64,000 nt of DNA from Girardinichthys multiradiatus (taxonomy: Eukaryota; Chordata; Actinopteri; Cyprinodontiformes; Goodeidae): contig NC_061816.1 of the NCBI RefSeq assembly GCF_021462225.1, positions 14,099,390-14,163,389 on the forward strand, read 5' to 3'. Positions 12,905-28,339 of this stretch are shown here, one piece after another; position 1 is the first letter of the stretch; the number at the start of each line of letters is the position of its first letter. Made by a program: the position numbers and the translations under genes. Below the pieces are notes generated by a model. The model ran no database searches. It had not been told where the DNA came from and saw nothing but the letters and a program-made list of their open reading frames with translations.

Positions 12905-13948
12905 AGTTGAGGTCTGCCGACCTTTGGAGGCTTTCTCCCCACTGGGATTACCCCACATTTCGAACCTTAAAGACTACCGGCCAGTTGATGTGACATCAGT
13001 GGTCATAAAATGCTTTCAACTTCTGATAATGGCTCACATCACACCTACCCAAAAAATTCAACTGCTACCATTTTGCCTACTGGGCTAATAGATCCACTGA
13101 CAATGCAGCAGCCACAGTCCCCCATGCTGCACTGTTCCATCTAAAAGTCTATGTACGGTTGCGAACTATAGTTCGGCATTCAACATCATCGACCACAAAC
13201 TGGTGAACAGACTGAGAAACATTTGACTGCCACATTCCCCCTGCATGTGGATACACAGCTTCCTGTTCACCACTGATCATAAGCAGAGACCGTGTGGAGA
13301 GGGTGGCAGACCTCCGCTTCCTGGGAGTCCACATCAAGGAGGACCTGACCTGGAGCGTGATCACCTGTGAACTGCTGAGAAAGGCCCAACAAAGACTGTA
13401 CTACTTGAGGGTGCTTAGATGAAATAATATCACACACAGACTGCTGTTGCACATTATTGATAGCATACTGAACTACTGCATCTTTGTGTGGAACATCAGC
13501 TGTACAGTGGCTCAAAGAAAGGTGCTGCAGTAGCTCATTAACATGGCCCAAAAGATCATTGGCTACCCTTTCCCCACACTTGAAGAACTTCCCGTTGTCT
13601 CCAAAAAGCCCATAATATCATTAAGGACCCTTCTCACCCGGGTCACAGTGCATTTGAACTGTTAACGTCAGGCAGACAATACAGATCAAGCAAGGATAAA
13701 CAGATTCAAAAACAGTTTCTATATAACAGCAATAGCTAAACTCAATAAAGCCACAAAGGAAGAAGCAATAATGGGAATGTGCAATCAATATGAATGTGTG
13801 TACATGTGTTTTTACATTATTTTTTTAACAACTGCTTATATTTTTCTATTTTGCATAAATTGTTTCTTACTCATGCACAGACCAGATTGCTTTTTTCTCA
13901 ATTTTGTTGTCCTGTGAGAATGAAAATGAAGGATATTCTGATTCTGGG
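12905..13948 (+). mobile_element. Rex1/CR1-like LINE relic
   Basis: The plus strand, read across several broken frames, gives reverse-transcriptase pieces similar to the better-preserved LINE at 44.9-46.4 kb: a YRPVDVTSVVMKCF-like box near 12980, a degraded FNIIDHKL box near 13180, then RVADLRFLGVHIKEDLTW (13300-13350) and QQRLYYLR (13390). The FADD region has been deleted. It ends in a short ATTCTGATTCTG run (13935-13948), matching the repeat tail of the 46.4-kb copy. Not functional. Confidence 0.7.
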
Positions 13949-14067
13949 ATTGACCCCCAACAATTGCTGGAGGGACTACATGTTCCAATGTGTTAGAATG
14001 TTGCCAGAGAAAGGGATGACTTGGTTTCCCACGACCCCTTGTATCAGTGGTTCATATGTACTACATA

Positions 14068-15410
14068 CACTGGACAAAAGAATTAAAGGAACACTTTTTA
14101 ATCAGAGTATAATATCAAGTCACTAAGATGTCTAGAATATTTATCTGGTTGGTTAAGTAATAGAGGGGGTTGTTAATCAGTGTCATTTAGTGTTAATACA
14201 ACTAACAGGTGCACTAAAGGGGGATCATTGAGACAACCACAAAAACAGGACTGGTTTTGCAAGTGGAGGCCATAGACATTTTTCCCTCAGTTTTTTGACT
14301 GCTTTTCAATAGTTTTGCATTTGACCAGGGTCACTGTCACAGCTGGTAACATTGAGGCAAAACCTGCACCCTACAGAGGTTGCACAGGCAGTCCCAACTC
14401 CAGCAGGATGGCACATCAATATGTGCCGAAGGTTTGAGGTGTCTCCCAGCACAGTTTCAAGTACATGGAGGAGATTCCAGGAGACATTGTAAGAGAGCTG
14501 GACAGGGCAATCAGAAGTCCTAAACCCATCAGCAGGTATCTGCTCCTCTGTGCATGGAGAAACAGGAAGGGTACTGGCAGAGCCTTACAAAGTGACCTCC
14601 AGAGGGCTACTGGCATGAATTTCTGAGACTAAACCATTAGAAACGAACTTCGTGAAGGTGGCCTGAGGACCCAATGTCCTCTAGTTGGCCCTTGCTTACT
14701 GCCCAGTGCTGTGGAGTTCGACTACCATCTGCCAGAGAAGATAATTGATTGGTTTGATGGTGGATCAGCGTGGGTCTGGGGAGGTATATCCATGGAGGGA
14801 CACACAGACCTGTACAAGATCAACTATGGCACCCTGACTGCCATTAGGTAATAGGATAAAATCCTAGACCCATCACTAGACCTTCACTGGTGCAGTGGGT
14901 CTTGGGATCCTCCTGGTGCATGATAATGTCCGGCCTCATATGGCAAGGAGTTTGCAGGCAGTTCCTGGAGGATGAAGAAATTGATACCATAGACTGGCCT
15001 CTATGCTCCCCTGACCTAAATCTGGAACATTATGTTTAGGTCCATCCAACGTCACCGGGTTGCACCTCAGAGTGTCCAGGAGCTCAGTGATGCCCTGGTC
15101 AGGATCTGGGAGGAGATACCCCAGGACACCATCTTTTACTCCATAAAGAGCATACTGAGACTTTGTCAGGCATGCATTCAAGCATGTGGAGGACATACCA
15201 ATTACTGAGTACCATTTTTGAGTTGTTGCAGTGACAACTTTGCAAATTGGAGTAGCCTTTCATCAGTTTTGTTTGTTTAAATTTCTTGGTGACTTTGGAT
15301 GAAGCCCTCTGTGGATTGATCATTTTCACACAGCAGTATAGATATCAGCATGATTTTTTTTTTTTTCAAATTAACATCATATGTGTTTTCAAAGTGTTTT
15401 TTAAGCAGTG
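14068..15410 (+). mobile_element. Degraded near-full-length Tc1 (CACTG..CAAA ends)
   Basis: This is a 1,343-bp element flanked by TA on both sides (14066-14067, 15411-15412). The left end CACTGGACAAAAGAATTAAAG and the right end TTTTTTAAGCAGTG are inverted versions of each other. Translation of the body gives a ruined DD34E transposase: STWRRFQET in the DNA-binding region, HDNVRPHMARSLQ around the second Asp (near 14930) and a broken SPDLNLEH box. There are many stops. It belongs to the same broad family as the element at 53508-54628. Confidence 0.8.
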
Positions 15411-15936
15411 TATATTATGTCTATGACCTTTAATGCTCATTCTCTGAATTTTGTTTGTGACATGTCCCAAGAATTATTGACAGCCTGGTTTACCTGAAGA
15501 TTGTGCCATTGTGTTAGATAGTTAGGAAAGCCTGCTGGAACATTATTTACTGAAGTTGCGTAGCTTCATAAACCACAGAAATGCAAGATAAATGCACAGT
15601 GGTGGGTAGAACAAATGCTATATGTCAGCCCTGGTTTCACTTCTTCACTGTTGTGTAGTTCAACAATGGCCTATACACCTCAGTCATAACATCAGGGTCA
15701 CTGACAAGTGAAGTAAATAATGTATCTTTTCATCATTGCACCTGTTAGAGGTTGGGAAATGTTTCAAGCAAACATTTTGTCTTCAAAATTGATGTGTTGA
15801 GCAAGAAAAATGTCCCAACAAAAAGGATTTCCATTAGTTTGTAAACAGTCACCTACTGATAGATGACTGCATCTTGAAAACTGCAGCTCCTGGTGGGTGA
15901 TCCTAGCCTCTAGTGATCAGTATTTATTAAAAGTGG

Positions 15937-16530
15937 TCCAGGAAAGAAACAACGGTGGACCAGCAATGAAGTCATTGGTGGCCAAGGCTGGGGAGTGAAA
16001 ACTGGCCTGCATAGCGGCAGACCAGTCAGGGTGTTGCTTACCCCTGAAAAACAATGGGCACAAGAGCATCGGAAATTGATCACACAGCAACATGAATGAC
16101 CGAGTGGGTGCACATCGCTTACCAGGGGAACACCCAGCATTAGAGTAGACCATGGATAGATGGTAAGCCAGTGGAAGCAGTGCATTGTTTTGCTGGGAAA
16201 CCTTGGTTCTTGCTCTTCATGTCACTGTTACTTTGAAATGTACCACCGAAGTATTGTCACAGACCATTCATACAGTTGAATTAAAATGGTATTTCCTGGT
16301 GGCTGTGGAGGACAATACATGCTGCTGAAGCAAAAAATGGTTCAAGAAAGGTTTGAGGAGCACAACAACGAGTTGGAGGTGTTCACTGGGCCTCCAAACT
16401 CCGCAAATCATAATGCAACTGAGCCACATGCCTTCTAGGGCCTTTTGGAGACCACTAGGCCCTAGAAGCAAAAGGCGGACCAGCACACTATTAGGCAGCT
16501 GGTCATAAAGTTACTCTTGATCAGCATTTA
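15937..16530 (+). mobile_element. Tc1 relic of a second family
   Basis: The plus strand keeps a patchwork of a fish Tc1 element whose 3' end reads ATTAGGCAG.TGGTCATAA. Pieces include an IGGQG segment (near 15970), RRPVRVLL (16020), a WETLVLALHVTVT-like segment (16200) and a VQERFEEHNNELEVFTGPPN segment (16340-16400) that precedes the final catalytic Glu. The rest of the C-terminal domain is deleted, and the sequence jumps to the 3' end near 16490. No intact reading frame remains. Confidence 0.7.
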
Positions 16531-18575
16531 TAAACAGTGTGTAACTAACTAAATACCTTTGACCATTTGACAACACAAGGCACTCCAAATCCACACAACC
16601 CCACCAATCAATTGGAATTGGACCAGGGAAACAAATTGCCTTAATATAAAAGTATATTTTGAATGCTTTGAGATTTTTGTTGTTGTTCAAGTTGGCCCAA
16701 TTAGTGGTGTGACAAAACTGAACATGTAGGCTCTTTTGGTAGGTGGGGCTATTTTAAAAATGATGAATTCATAACAAGATGTGACTCCTTCTTGCTTGCA
16801 CTATAGGGATATTTTCCATGTTATTGTAGCTAATGCGTACATGTATTCGCACCCATGGCAACCCTGAAACCATACCATTACTTCATAGTAAAAATCCCAA
16901 TTTAACCCAAAGGGTGGAATGGTCCATTTAGCCAGATGGAAACTGTACCCATAAAACATCAAGTAGTCTCCAGGAGCATGCATTAGAGAGCTGTCTAATT
17001 AGAGTATAATCCATGCTTCATTCAATATTGTACATCAGTGCCATGAGCTGGTACTTACCACACATTTCCATTGGGCCTTCAAAAAAAGTCTTCATCTGCA
17101 ACGCATGTGGTCATCATTTAGGTTAAGGATCATTTATTACATTTCAGGAAGATGTGTTAATCTACTGGAGAATCATTTTCACCTTTGCCGTAATGACTCA
17201 TGAGACAGTCAAGAAGGCTTGACTAATTTGCACCAGATAATAGATTTTATCCATTTTAGCTTCTCATTTTGGAAGTGTGCTCTGACATAGTGAAGGATAG
17301 GAAGGCTAGAAAGACAGACAGAAGGAGCCGTTTAATCCAACAATCAGTCAGAGATTAATTGAAACTCCAGCTCTGTAGCTGCATGTTTTTTGGCATTTAA
17401 CTCTTTGGAACTAATTGTAAGAGAAACTGTTTATTTTCTGAGGACCATAAATGACATTTTGAAAACCACTGATTTCCGAAACACAAATTTTCTGTCGCCT
17501 TTTACACATTTAATTTTAAGAATTAGTACAATTATTTGTGCTTATGAAGGAACCAGAAATGACATACATGGTAGTTATTGCTGAGTGTGCTCTGCCAAGC
17601 AATAACCATGTCCTCCCATTCAGTTTTCTTCTTTTTTTTTTTTGATTTTTTTACTGTGCTGTACCTTCTATCATTTAGTCTTTTAAGTGTCCACATGATA
17701 AATAAGGACATTACAACCATTAACCAGTCACAAGCTACCGAGCCAACATTATGATTAAGGAAAAAAAAAAAAAAAAACATAAAAAATGGAAGAAAAACCG
17801 AAGTTGCCACTTTTCCTCTTTCTTGCTTGCCGTGTTCTCATTATTTTTTTCCAAAAAGGCCTGTCAGCTTGGCTAGTACATCATCCATTCATCAAAGCAC
17901 CAATACTCCGCTAGCGCCACATGTAGGTAAAAAGAAAAGGTCAAACAACAAACTTTTGTGTTTCCAACATGAAGTGTGCCATTCAGCATTTTAATTAACA
18001 AAGGCTAAGGAATAGTGAATAAGCTGGCAGAAGTAAAAAAAGGCTTTGTGTAGCCTTGAGGAGAACAGCACAGAGACATAATGATAATGTTCTAAGTCCC
18101 TGAGAACAATGAAACAGCTAGTAAGGAAAATCAAGCCAGGGAGGATGAATGATACAGCAAATGCTGTGTAAAAAGCTTGCTGACTATAACACTTTATAAC
18201 CACATGTCACATAAGATCATTGCTTTTCTTGATCTTTCACTCAGTGTTGTGGCTTTCTTTTAGTCAGACATTTGCAAAATCATTAAAAGCTGCAGCTGTT
18301 TTTATAATACGAATGTTGAACATGTAATGGTGTTGTCACATTAATACTTAATTCATAGCGAGGATCATGCTTAAAAACAGCAAAGCAGTACTATGTAGAG
18401 TTGAACGTTCCACTACTCAGGGCAACTACTGTGAGCCATCTGGAAATACCAAGTGTAACAAAAAGACATAATAAGCATAAAATCTAAATGTAGATTTAAG
18501 ATTTGCACGTCTTTCAAAAACAACCAAGCTTTTTGGTTATAATGTATTTATAAATATATTACACACACACATACA
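16531..18575. other. Non-coding DNA, no gene seen
   Basis: The stretch has unique-looking sequence with short poly(T) and poly(A) runs at 17632-17643 and 17760-17777. No coding sequence, transposon end or RNA gene is recognised. Confidence 0.5.
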
Positions 18576-18760
18576 ATGTCTTTCTGTCTTTACAAGGACT
18601 TTGCATTGACTTCCATTCATTTTCCAATTCATTTCTATGGCCTAACTCTGACCCTCACCAACAATTACCACTACATAGGGAACCTTAATCCCACCTATGT
18701 CCTAAACCAAACCCCACTACAGCACCTTTGTCAGCAATACATCCTTACAACGTAGTAATT
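18576..18760. repeat. Possible fish dispersed repeat
   Basis: It begins after a short (AC)n run and contains CAAGGACTTTGCATTGACTT followed by a C/A-rich segment with AACTCTGACCCTCACC and AACCTTAATCCCACC. I associate this texture with a repeat common in fish genomes, but I see no ends and no second copy in the window. Confidence 0.35.
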
Positions 18761-20277
18761 CAGAAAAATGGGTCTTCACAAATGCTAGAAAACACACACA
18801 TTACATTTCCTGCCTTGGAGAAAAATATCAATGAATTCAATTTTTTCCCTATTTTGACAAAAGGTCTCGTAGGAGTTGCTTTTATAACTTGGTGTAAACT
18901 TGCTGCTTAGCAAAGCTAATGCTAGGTCTTATGTAATCAAGAAGGGAAGAGGCAGATCAAGCTGTGTCATTTTTATATCCTACGAGAGTCATACTATTTA
19001 TACAGTTAGTATCTTGTTTTATTTAAAGTGTTGCTTTTCATGATTTTACATTTCAGGGTTAAGGGTTCTGTTTAGTTGTGTGGGTGGCAACACATCCACT
19101 TCCTACATTATTGGTGGAAAAATCATATCTGACAAAATTTAAAATTGGCAGGTCAGAGGTTCACAAAAATCAGAAATGCTCTTGAAATGCCGGGGGCTTT
19201 CAGTCATAATCCTGCAGATGGTAGCTTCGCCCCATTGGCTACTGACATAAATGCATCTCTGGTACAAAAGAAACATTCCAAAGTTTTGACTGCTTAAATC
19301 ATTCAGAACCAAAATAAGATTTTTTTTAAAAACATACATTTTGTCATGCATACATTTTGATGTGTACTTAGAACTTTATTTTGCGGTAGCTGCCACACTT
19401 TTCAGGCTTTACCCTGTTTAGTTTTTTGTTTTGTATAGAAGTTCAGATTCAGAATTTGCTGCTGTATAATTGAAGCCATTCTTCTTTCTACCAGCGAAAT
19501 GTTCCACGTTCTGCTGGCTGCAACAAAAACCTGAAGCATAATCAATCTACTTCCATGACAATTTATTATGGAGGAGTTATTTTCATGAACTGCAGCACCT
19601 CTTTTAGGTGACACGTTTTCACACTGGCTAAAAGGTTCTGTTTCTGTTGCTCTCAATAGCCTACAAAACCTCTCAGACTGACACATTTAAATGTTGATGC
19701 AGCCAGCACAATAATTACAAGTTGTATTTTTGAGGATTTAATTTCTTCTTGCACAACAGGATAACTCTCAGTTAATTCAAAAATGTTAATAAACCAAGTA
19801 AATGTTTCTGACATAAAAACTGGGACATCGCTTCCGTTCAATAACAGTCATAAGCCTTTCACTGTGTACCAGAATATTCAAGGTACTTCTGGGCTCTCCA
19901 GGTAGTTGAACTTCTGGAGGAGAAATGGTCCCTTCAGTTTTATGTTCGGCATTTCGGTGATCACCTACCATGGTCACTTGATTAATAATTGTGCATATTG
20001 GCAGACCACTAAACAACATTCATGTGAAAAGACATCTTAGACCTCTTAGAAATAATATTCTTAGTTATAGGCCTAAAGTTGGTTTCCATTCATCCTGCCC
20101 TGCTTAAATTACATAAAAAAGTGAAGCACCAGCCAGTTAAAAAAACACTTTGCCTTGCAGTCATTAAGTATTGGGATTCATGAACCAGTTGTGGGAAACA
20201 AATGGTTCTTCTGTATCCAGGACTGTAGACATACAAAGTTCTAATACATTTAAATATTATTGACACAGACTGAGATT
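18761..20277. other. Non-coding DNA, no gene seen
   Basis: Nothing recognisable is present. The minus-strand frames between 19139 and 20019 overlap one another and are AT-rich, with no familiar motif. Confidence 0.5.
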
Positions 20278-20280
20278 GTT

Positions 20281-20330
<50 letters not shown>
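20278..20330. repeat. (TA)n microsatellite
   Basis: About 50 bp of TA repeat with one TG interruption. It directly adjoins the Tc1 relic at 20340-20715, as is common for (TA)n tracts in this window. Confidence 0.95.
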
Positions 20331-20332
<2 letters not shown>

Positions 20333-20339
20333 TGATTAC

Positions 20340-20715
20340 GTCTTACAGCTAATAAAACCCCAAAGGTCTAGTTTTTTTGAATATTAGTGTATTTTCAATA
20401 TACAAATCCTGGCCAACTAAAAATGATATCCATGTGCTGTACAGAGACTGTACTCAATACATGCTTTCTTGGCGTGAATGACTATGTTAATAAGGTATGG
20501 CAGCGATCGGCCTGTGGCTCTGCTGAGGTGTTAAGGAAGTCCAAGTTGTTTGAATGGTGGCCTTCAGCTTGTCTGAATTAATGGCTCTGGTGTTTCTCAT
20601 CTATCTCTTGACTCTTGGACAGGCCAGTTTGCTGGCCCATCAAACACTGTGAAACAACGGTCATTAAAGTTAGCATTGGCACTTTTGGCAGTGTCGACAG
20701 GTGCCAGGTATAACA
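20340..20715 (-). mobile_element. Tc1 relic, 3' half, minus strand
   Basis: On the minus strand this gives terminal-repeat-like sequence (20340-20460) and then the C-terminal transposase region. On the plus strand the key pieces are GGCAGCGATCGGCCTGTGGC (the complement of the HRLIASMP block) and the GCCAGTTTGCTGGCCCAT segment (the complement of the NWPANSPD block). The catalytic Glu region has been lost. It is related to the 35-kb element. Confidence 0.7.
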
Positions 20716-20773
20716 TATCCAGAAATGAGATGACATGTCTGCGCTCATCATTACCGGCTGTGCAAGGTCAGTG

Positions 20774-20960
20774 TATTGAATTGAATTCAGTTTGTTTAAA
20801 TAGCGCCAATTCACAACACAAGTTGTCTGCACCAAAAGGCACAGCCAAATGTATTATCCATAGAAGGAGAACATTAGGTTGTTGGCAGCAGAAGCTCAGC
20901 CAATGCCCCCCTCCAGGAAGGTGCCACAGCTTAACACAGAGCCTTCATACTAGACCTCAA
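20774..20960. repeat. LINE/SINE-tail-like dispersed repeat
   Basis: It starts with TTGAATTGAATTCAG and a TAGCGCCAATTCACAACACA segment, the complement of the tail seen at 34500-34562. It is a familiar fish retroposon 3' end. The following 100 bp (CAGAAGCTCAGCCAATG) probably belongs to it. Confidence 0.5.
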
Positions 20961-21837
20961 GCAACTTGGACTCTGTGCATCCCCACTCTATTTTCAGACA
21001 TTGGGATCTTTATTTCCAAATTAAATGCATGGTGTACTTTTATGTGAAAAGAACATTAGGAATGCGACAGCTGTAGCACATGGCTTGGCAATGTCTGCGT
21101 GTTGTAGCTTTGAGGCTGCAGTCCACGCCTCGGGAAACTTCCCCAAACTCTTGGAAGGACAAGTTGAGGATATCCCTCCTGTTTGTGCAGCTTTTTCTAT
21201 GCTTGGGTAAGGCATTTTACAAATAGCCAGATCTCTTGAGGCTAAAACTGCTTGTGAGGGGTGTCAATGACCATCTTCTGGACAATGCTCACCTCAGTAG
21301 TCTTCATCCAGATTGTGTAGGACATAACGTTTTGCATAAAAAAATCTTGTTTTATTTGTTTTATGTAATGTAGAAATTTGAGAAACAACTTTGCGTTTTT
21401 ATTAATTGTAAGAAATAATCACAATTTACATAAATAAACCATTAAAATGTGTCATTCCCAATGCAATTAATCTATACAATAAATGAGATTCACTTCGTTA
21501 TTGAATTACTAAAATAAATGAACTTTAATGACATTCTTATTTACTGAGATGCAACAGCAAGGTATTTGGATCAGAAAAAAAAGTGATTAAAGGCTAAACA
21601 AGACATTACAGGTATTTTGGTGACCAAACTTATAGAAGGAGTGATTTTTCCTTTCTTTGGTCAAAAGACTTACAACTCTAACAAGAGACTTCCATTTTTA
21701 ACTTCTGATGTTCTTCAGAGATCACTTTATCTTCAACATGCTCTCTTCCTGTCTCAACTTACAGTGACTAAAATGTATCATATCTATATATGAGCATAGC
21801 CTCTGTCAGCCCTCCAAAAAGGAATAAACCTTCCTGA
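20961..21837. other. Non-coding DNA, no gene seen
   Basis: No motif is recognised. The sequence becomes markedly AT-rich between 21340 and 21560. Confidence 0.5.
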
Positions 21838-23710
<1,873 letters not shown>

Positions 23711-23712
23711 TA

Positions 23713-24066
23713 TGTCCATGTCATTCTAACACTTAAATATGTTTCGATCTAAACCATTCCATAACAGCTTTGGCTGTGTGTTTAGGGCTGTTATCCTGCT
23801 GAGAGATGAGCCTTTTGCTTAGTTTCGAGTCTTTAGCAGCTACTCATAGTTTTCCTTCCAGGATTGCCCTGTATTAAACTCCATCCACCTTTCTAATAAT
23901 CCTGACCAGTTCCCCTGTCCCTGCTGAAAGAAACCAACCCCACAGCATGCTGGTGCTTCCAACATGTCTCACAGTGGGTTTGGTGTGTTTGGGGTTTTAG
24001 TTCTCTGCCACACACAATGTTCTGCATATATGCGAGAAAGTTAAATTTTGGAGTCATCCGACCAGA
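23713..24066 (-). mobile_element. Tc1 relic, middle part, minus strand
   Basis: Read on the minus strand, this is the central transposase region of another common fish Tc1 family. It runs from a CWKHQHAVGLVSFSRDRGTG segment (the KHGGGSIMLWGCF region) to a SAG.QP.THSQSC segment around the second Asp (QQDNDPKHTA) and a LECHGH remnant near 23713. Many changes and stops are present. It lies wedged between two pieces of the DD36E family. Confidence 0.65.
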
Positions 24067-24083
24067 GTGTAACCCTGCCCACT

Positions 24084-24371
<288 letters not shown>

Positions 24372-24639
24372 CCAACATAAAATAGGGAAAGAAATGAGTA
24401 TGATGAATTGCTAACTTTAACCCATTAATATTTACCCCTTATAAGTACAGGTGGATTATTTAAAGCTCAAAGTACACATGTAAACCCACAGGTAAGAGAC
24501 TCATGTTTTTTTGGGCTTTGAATGAATCTCACAGGTAATCCTAGCGGTGCTGGCAACTAACAGATTGCAATGCCTTGGGTCTGATGCGAAACATAAAGAA
24601 AAGGTAATACGTCTACACAGCCCTAGTTCAAATCCAAGG

Positions 24640-25690
24640 GTTTTGTAATGTAACGCCAAGATAAATCCTTCGTGAACTTTTCCCAGCTTTATTGTGACCT
24701 AGAAACACTTTTATATAAAAACAAACCACATTTTTGGGGGTTCTTCCTTTACTGAAACCACAGCTGCAGATGGAGAAAAACAGCCAAAAATACACGATGC
24801 TGCCACCACAGTGCTTCATTGTGGCTATGCTGTTCTTTTGAGGATGTGTAGTGTTGGTTTTGTACCAAGCATACCAGTCAATAATTGGAGAAACTTTGTA
24901 ACAACCAGTTTTTTGGAAATTACAAAAGCAGGATTTTTGTCCAAAAGGCCATGTGGAAGAATGTGGTATGGTTTGATAGAAAGAAACTTCAAGTTTTTGG
25001 CAACAATTTGTGCCAAAAAATCTTTGGCACAAAAACAGCACGGTTGATAAAAGGACAACATACCCGCAGTGAAACATGGTGGTGGCAGCATCATGATCTT
25101 GGCCTTTCCTCAGATGGAACCTTTTTTTTTTTTTTATTAAAAGGTGGATTGAATTATAAACAATTCCGAATACCAGCTTAGACTTTAAATCTTTAGGGGA
25201 CTGCTAAAAATCTAAAAATTAAGGAGAATTTTATTTTTAGCTTAATGCTGACTTTTAACATATACCTGAATATTAAGTCATTCATAAGAATGACTTAATG
25301 GGGGAAGATTGGTTTTGGATTGCTCTAGTCAGAGTCTTGAACCTAATTCAATCCAAAATCCGTGGGGCCACAGGAACAGAACTATGGACAAGAGATTTCC
25401 ACACAGTTTGACAGATTCTGTCTTTTTAAGGTCGAGTAGCTAAATATTGTCAAGTGAAGCTGCGGGATGCTGAAAGACTCCTACCAAATAAGACTAAATG
25501 CTAAAATTGATTTAAAATATGTTCAAAGTTTTAGTTTAGGGGTCCACACAGCTCTGCAACCAGGTTTTTATCTTTTTATTTTTACCTTAGAGCATATTTA
25601 TTCAATTCTAAATTGGATTTTACAGGATAGGTGGAAAAAGCTTATAAATTATTTATCTTGACGTAATTTACATCACAGAACTGAAAATAA
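24640..25690. mobile_element. Head-to-head pair of Tc1 relics
   Basis: From about 24835 the plus strand gives a Tc1 relic: a KNVVWFDRKKLQVFG segment (near 24960, with an Asp at the first catalytic position), PAVKHGGGSIM (25060-25100), a WIALVRVLNLIQ remnant near 25320, and a 3' non-coding end with ATTATTTATCTTGACG..TTTACATCACAGAA (25640-25685). The minus strand from about 24840 back to 24640 encodes another KHCGGSIVYF segment followed by a similar 3' tail. Two copies of one family therefore face away from a shared centre and have both decayed. Confidence 0.65.
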
Positions 25691-28339
25691 AGTATTTTAT
25701 TCACAGGAACGCAAAGGATGCCACATTTTGTAACAAAAACATATTTATGGATGGTATGTGTGGGAAAAAGAGCTTACCAAAAGTACAGAGGACCTTCCGA
25801 CTGCCAAGAAAACAATTCTTCAAAGTCAAAAGAGAAATCTTAGTAAGGGAGGGAAAAATAGGTCGTTAGGATACCTGTCGGGGTGGTGATACCCAAACTG
25901 AAAAGCACTCAGCATTGACAAATGATCCAAATAAGAGGTGACATGACTCGAGATCACGCTTGAGTTGCAACAGCAGTTTTAGATTTACTGTCCGCTCACA
26001 GGCTGTAAATCTGAGGGAATACTTTGCTATTTGATGGAAAGCAATGCCCGGCAGTGTCATTCGCACTAAAACCAAGGAGGGGTCAGGTACTCTATTTTAA
26101 TTCCAAGATTTATTTTGTCTCCTCATTACACACAAAGTGCCTCATAGATCCAAAGAAATGTTTGAATAATTCACTGAGATGACTTTATTATTCTAATTCA
26201 TCTGTCAGCCAAGCGAGTAATGCACTAATGCATGGAAGCAGATATCCATGAAAAAAGAAGAGACCCGAAATCAGACCCGAACTTGCCCTGAGAGAGGATT
26301 GGTAGCTTGATAAGCAAACTTTGGGTTCAGTTCTGTGTCATGAACCTAACTGCATCAGGTTGTAGCTCAGATTTTCAATAAGAGGTTGCAAATGTTGCAA
26401 ATCAAGTGTCTTGGAAAACAGGAAAAAACATTAATGCAAGCAAAGTTTTAGTGTCTCGTGTCTTTTCTGCCTCTCGGAATGAAACTGAGTTTTACTGAGA
26501 AGTGAGGTTCATGAGAGACATTTCACCAGAAATGCAATGCCTGTGTAGTCTAAAACAGCTCTCTAAAGCTCATCCTATGAAATTTTAAAGATTTGAAACT
26601 ATCAAATTCTTTTTCTTCATTGAAACATATATTAAATATTTACATATTTGAAACAAGAGGGGGAAAAAAAAGCATGGAAAACTCCCACAACTGCGTCCTA
26701 GTCCACACGAGAAGCTTCTCACTCAGAGTTATGAGCACATAAAATGAACAAAGACACATAACACAACCTTCTGCCAAAAAACAGTTTTTCCAAAATTTGT
26801 TGACTCTAAAAATTTTCCTGTTAACATATAATTTTCTCAGAATGTTTTCAGTCACACCATAAAACTGAAAATGCCCCTATACGTTAAAGTAACCATGCCA
26901 GGCCTGTATGTGGCGCTGTAATAATGCCACAGCAATATACCAAGAACAAAGAATGCACTGAGCATGTGTAAAAAGTTTGAGATAATCAAACAGTTCAATA
27001 TTAGTGAATAATGTTTTAAACACAAGGGTGGTCTTGTCTGTGATTGAACACTCTTGAACTTGTTTCCCCTCAAAAAAAAAAAAAAAAAAACTTTCTCCTA
27101 ATGTGCTGCCTGAATGTGTTTACTAGAGTGAAACAATGACAACTTTTGCGTATTTACTAGAAGCTTAACAAGATCTTGGGGCATTCCATACAGCAATATT
27201 AAAACACAAAGCTCAATTTGTTCATGAGTGTCTTAACACATGAAACGTAACTTTGTGGTGGCTCTTAAAACTGACACTCTAGGCCCAATTTCTTGTGAAT
27301 GTTTTCCAAATCCTTCAATGAACTTTCCTTCCCAATCCTCTCAACACTGCAGTTACTGCAGTTTCGTCAATTGTTTTCCAATATATTTTTTGCTTCCATT
27401 GAACATTCCGTTTTTATTCATTTATCCTCAATTTCTCCTGGAAAACTGCTGAGCCAGCAGTCTTCTACATGATTGTGTACACAATATGTTAAACATTTCT
27501 GTATTATAATCATTTATCGGTTTTCTGCAACATTCAAATTTCCTGAGAAACTGGTGTGAAAAAAAAAAACAGAATAATTAAAATTACAAGAAATAAGTGC
27601 TTAAAATATATTGCTCTGTGTAATGAATATATATGATACATGTACTTTTTTGATGATAAAGCAAAGGGAAGCAAGCAATTTTTAATTTTTTTTTTATTTC
27701 TAGCTGTAACCCTTAACATAAACTTTACACACACACATTGATTTTCTGAAAGTGGGGCATTAAGAAAGCCCATACTGCTTTAATTTAGCAAGTGTTTATG
27801 CTAATGGATGTGAGAATTACCTGCATGATACAGATCATAGCTCGGAGGGATCAGAGCTCTAAAATGTGATCAGAGGGTTAACTGGATATTTTCTGCCCTT
27901 ACCATGTAGGGCGGTTGCCTTGGGAGTATTCTAGAGGGGGAAAAAAAGCCAGAGACACCTATGGAGCTCCTCTTCTCTGAACTTCCCCACTGATGAACTA
28001 TATTTGGCTATGCTTGCTGTTAACCTTTAGTCATTGATATAATTTGGGTAAGTGGTTTGTCTCTTAATTGCTAGCCTTAATTTTAGAATAGCACTTGGTA
28101 ATGGAGGCTATAAAAATGGCCCCAGGTGGCTTTGGCCAGTGGTAAAGGCAAAGGAAAGCAGTGGAAACTACTTTGATTCATTTCAGTTAAGAAGATAAAA
28201 GTTATCAAAAGCAACATTTTTAATCAAAATCCAGTCAAGAAGGAAAGAAATGACAGACCCTCTTAGAGCAGATGTAAATAAATGTCTGTAAATATTAATA
28301 TTTCAGCTCTAGAGATAAACCTCAACAAGTGTCACTTAT
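25691..28339. other. Mostly unique non-coding DNA
   Basis: No transposon or gene is recognised. A complex non-repetitive patch at 25895-26260 is listed separately. Poly(A) runs lie at 27072-27090 and around 27560. Confidence 0.5.
25895..26260. promoter_or_regulatory. Candidate conserved non-coding element (speculative)
   Basis: Complex, repeat-free sequence with several AT-core motifs (TTATTATTCTAATTCATC near 26185; TAATGCACTAATGCAT near 26218) and no open frame. Proposed only from texture. Confidence 0.22.
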
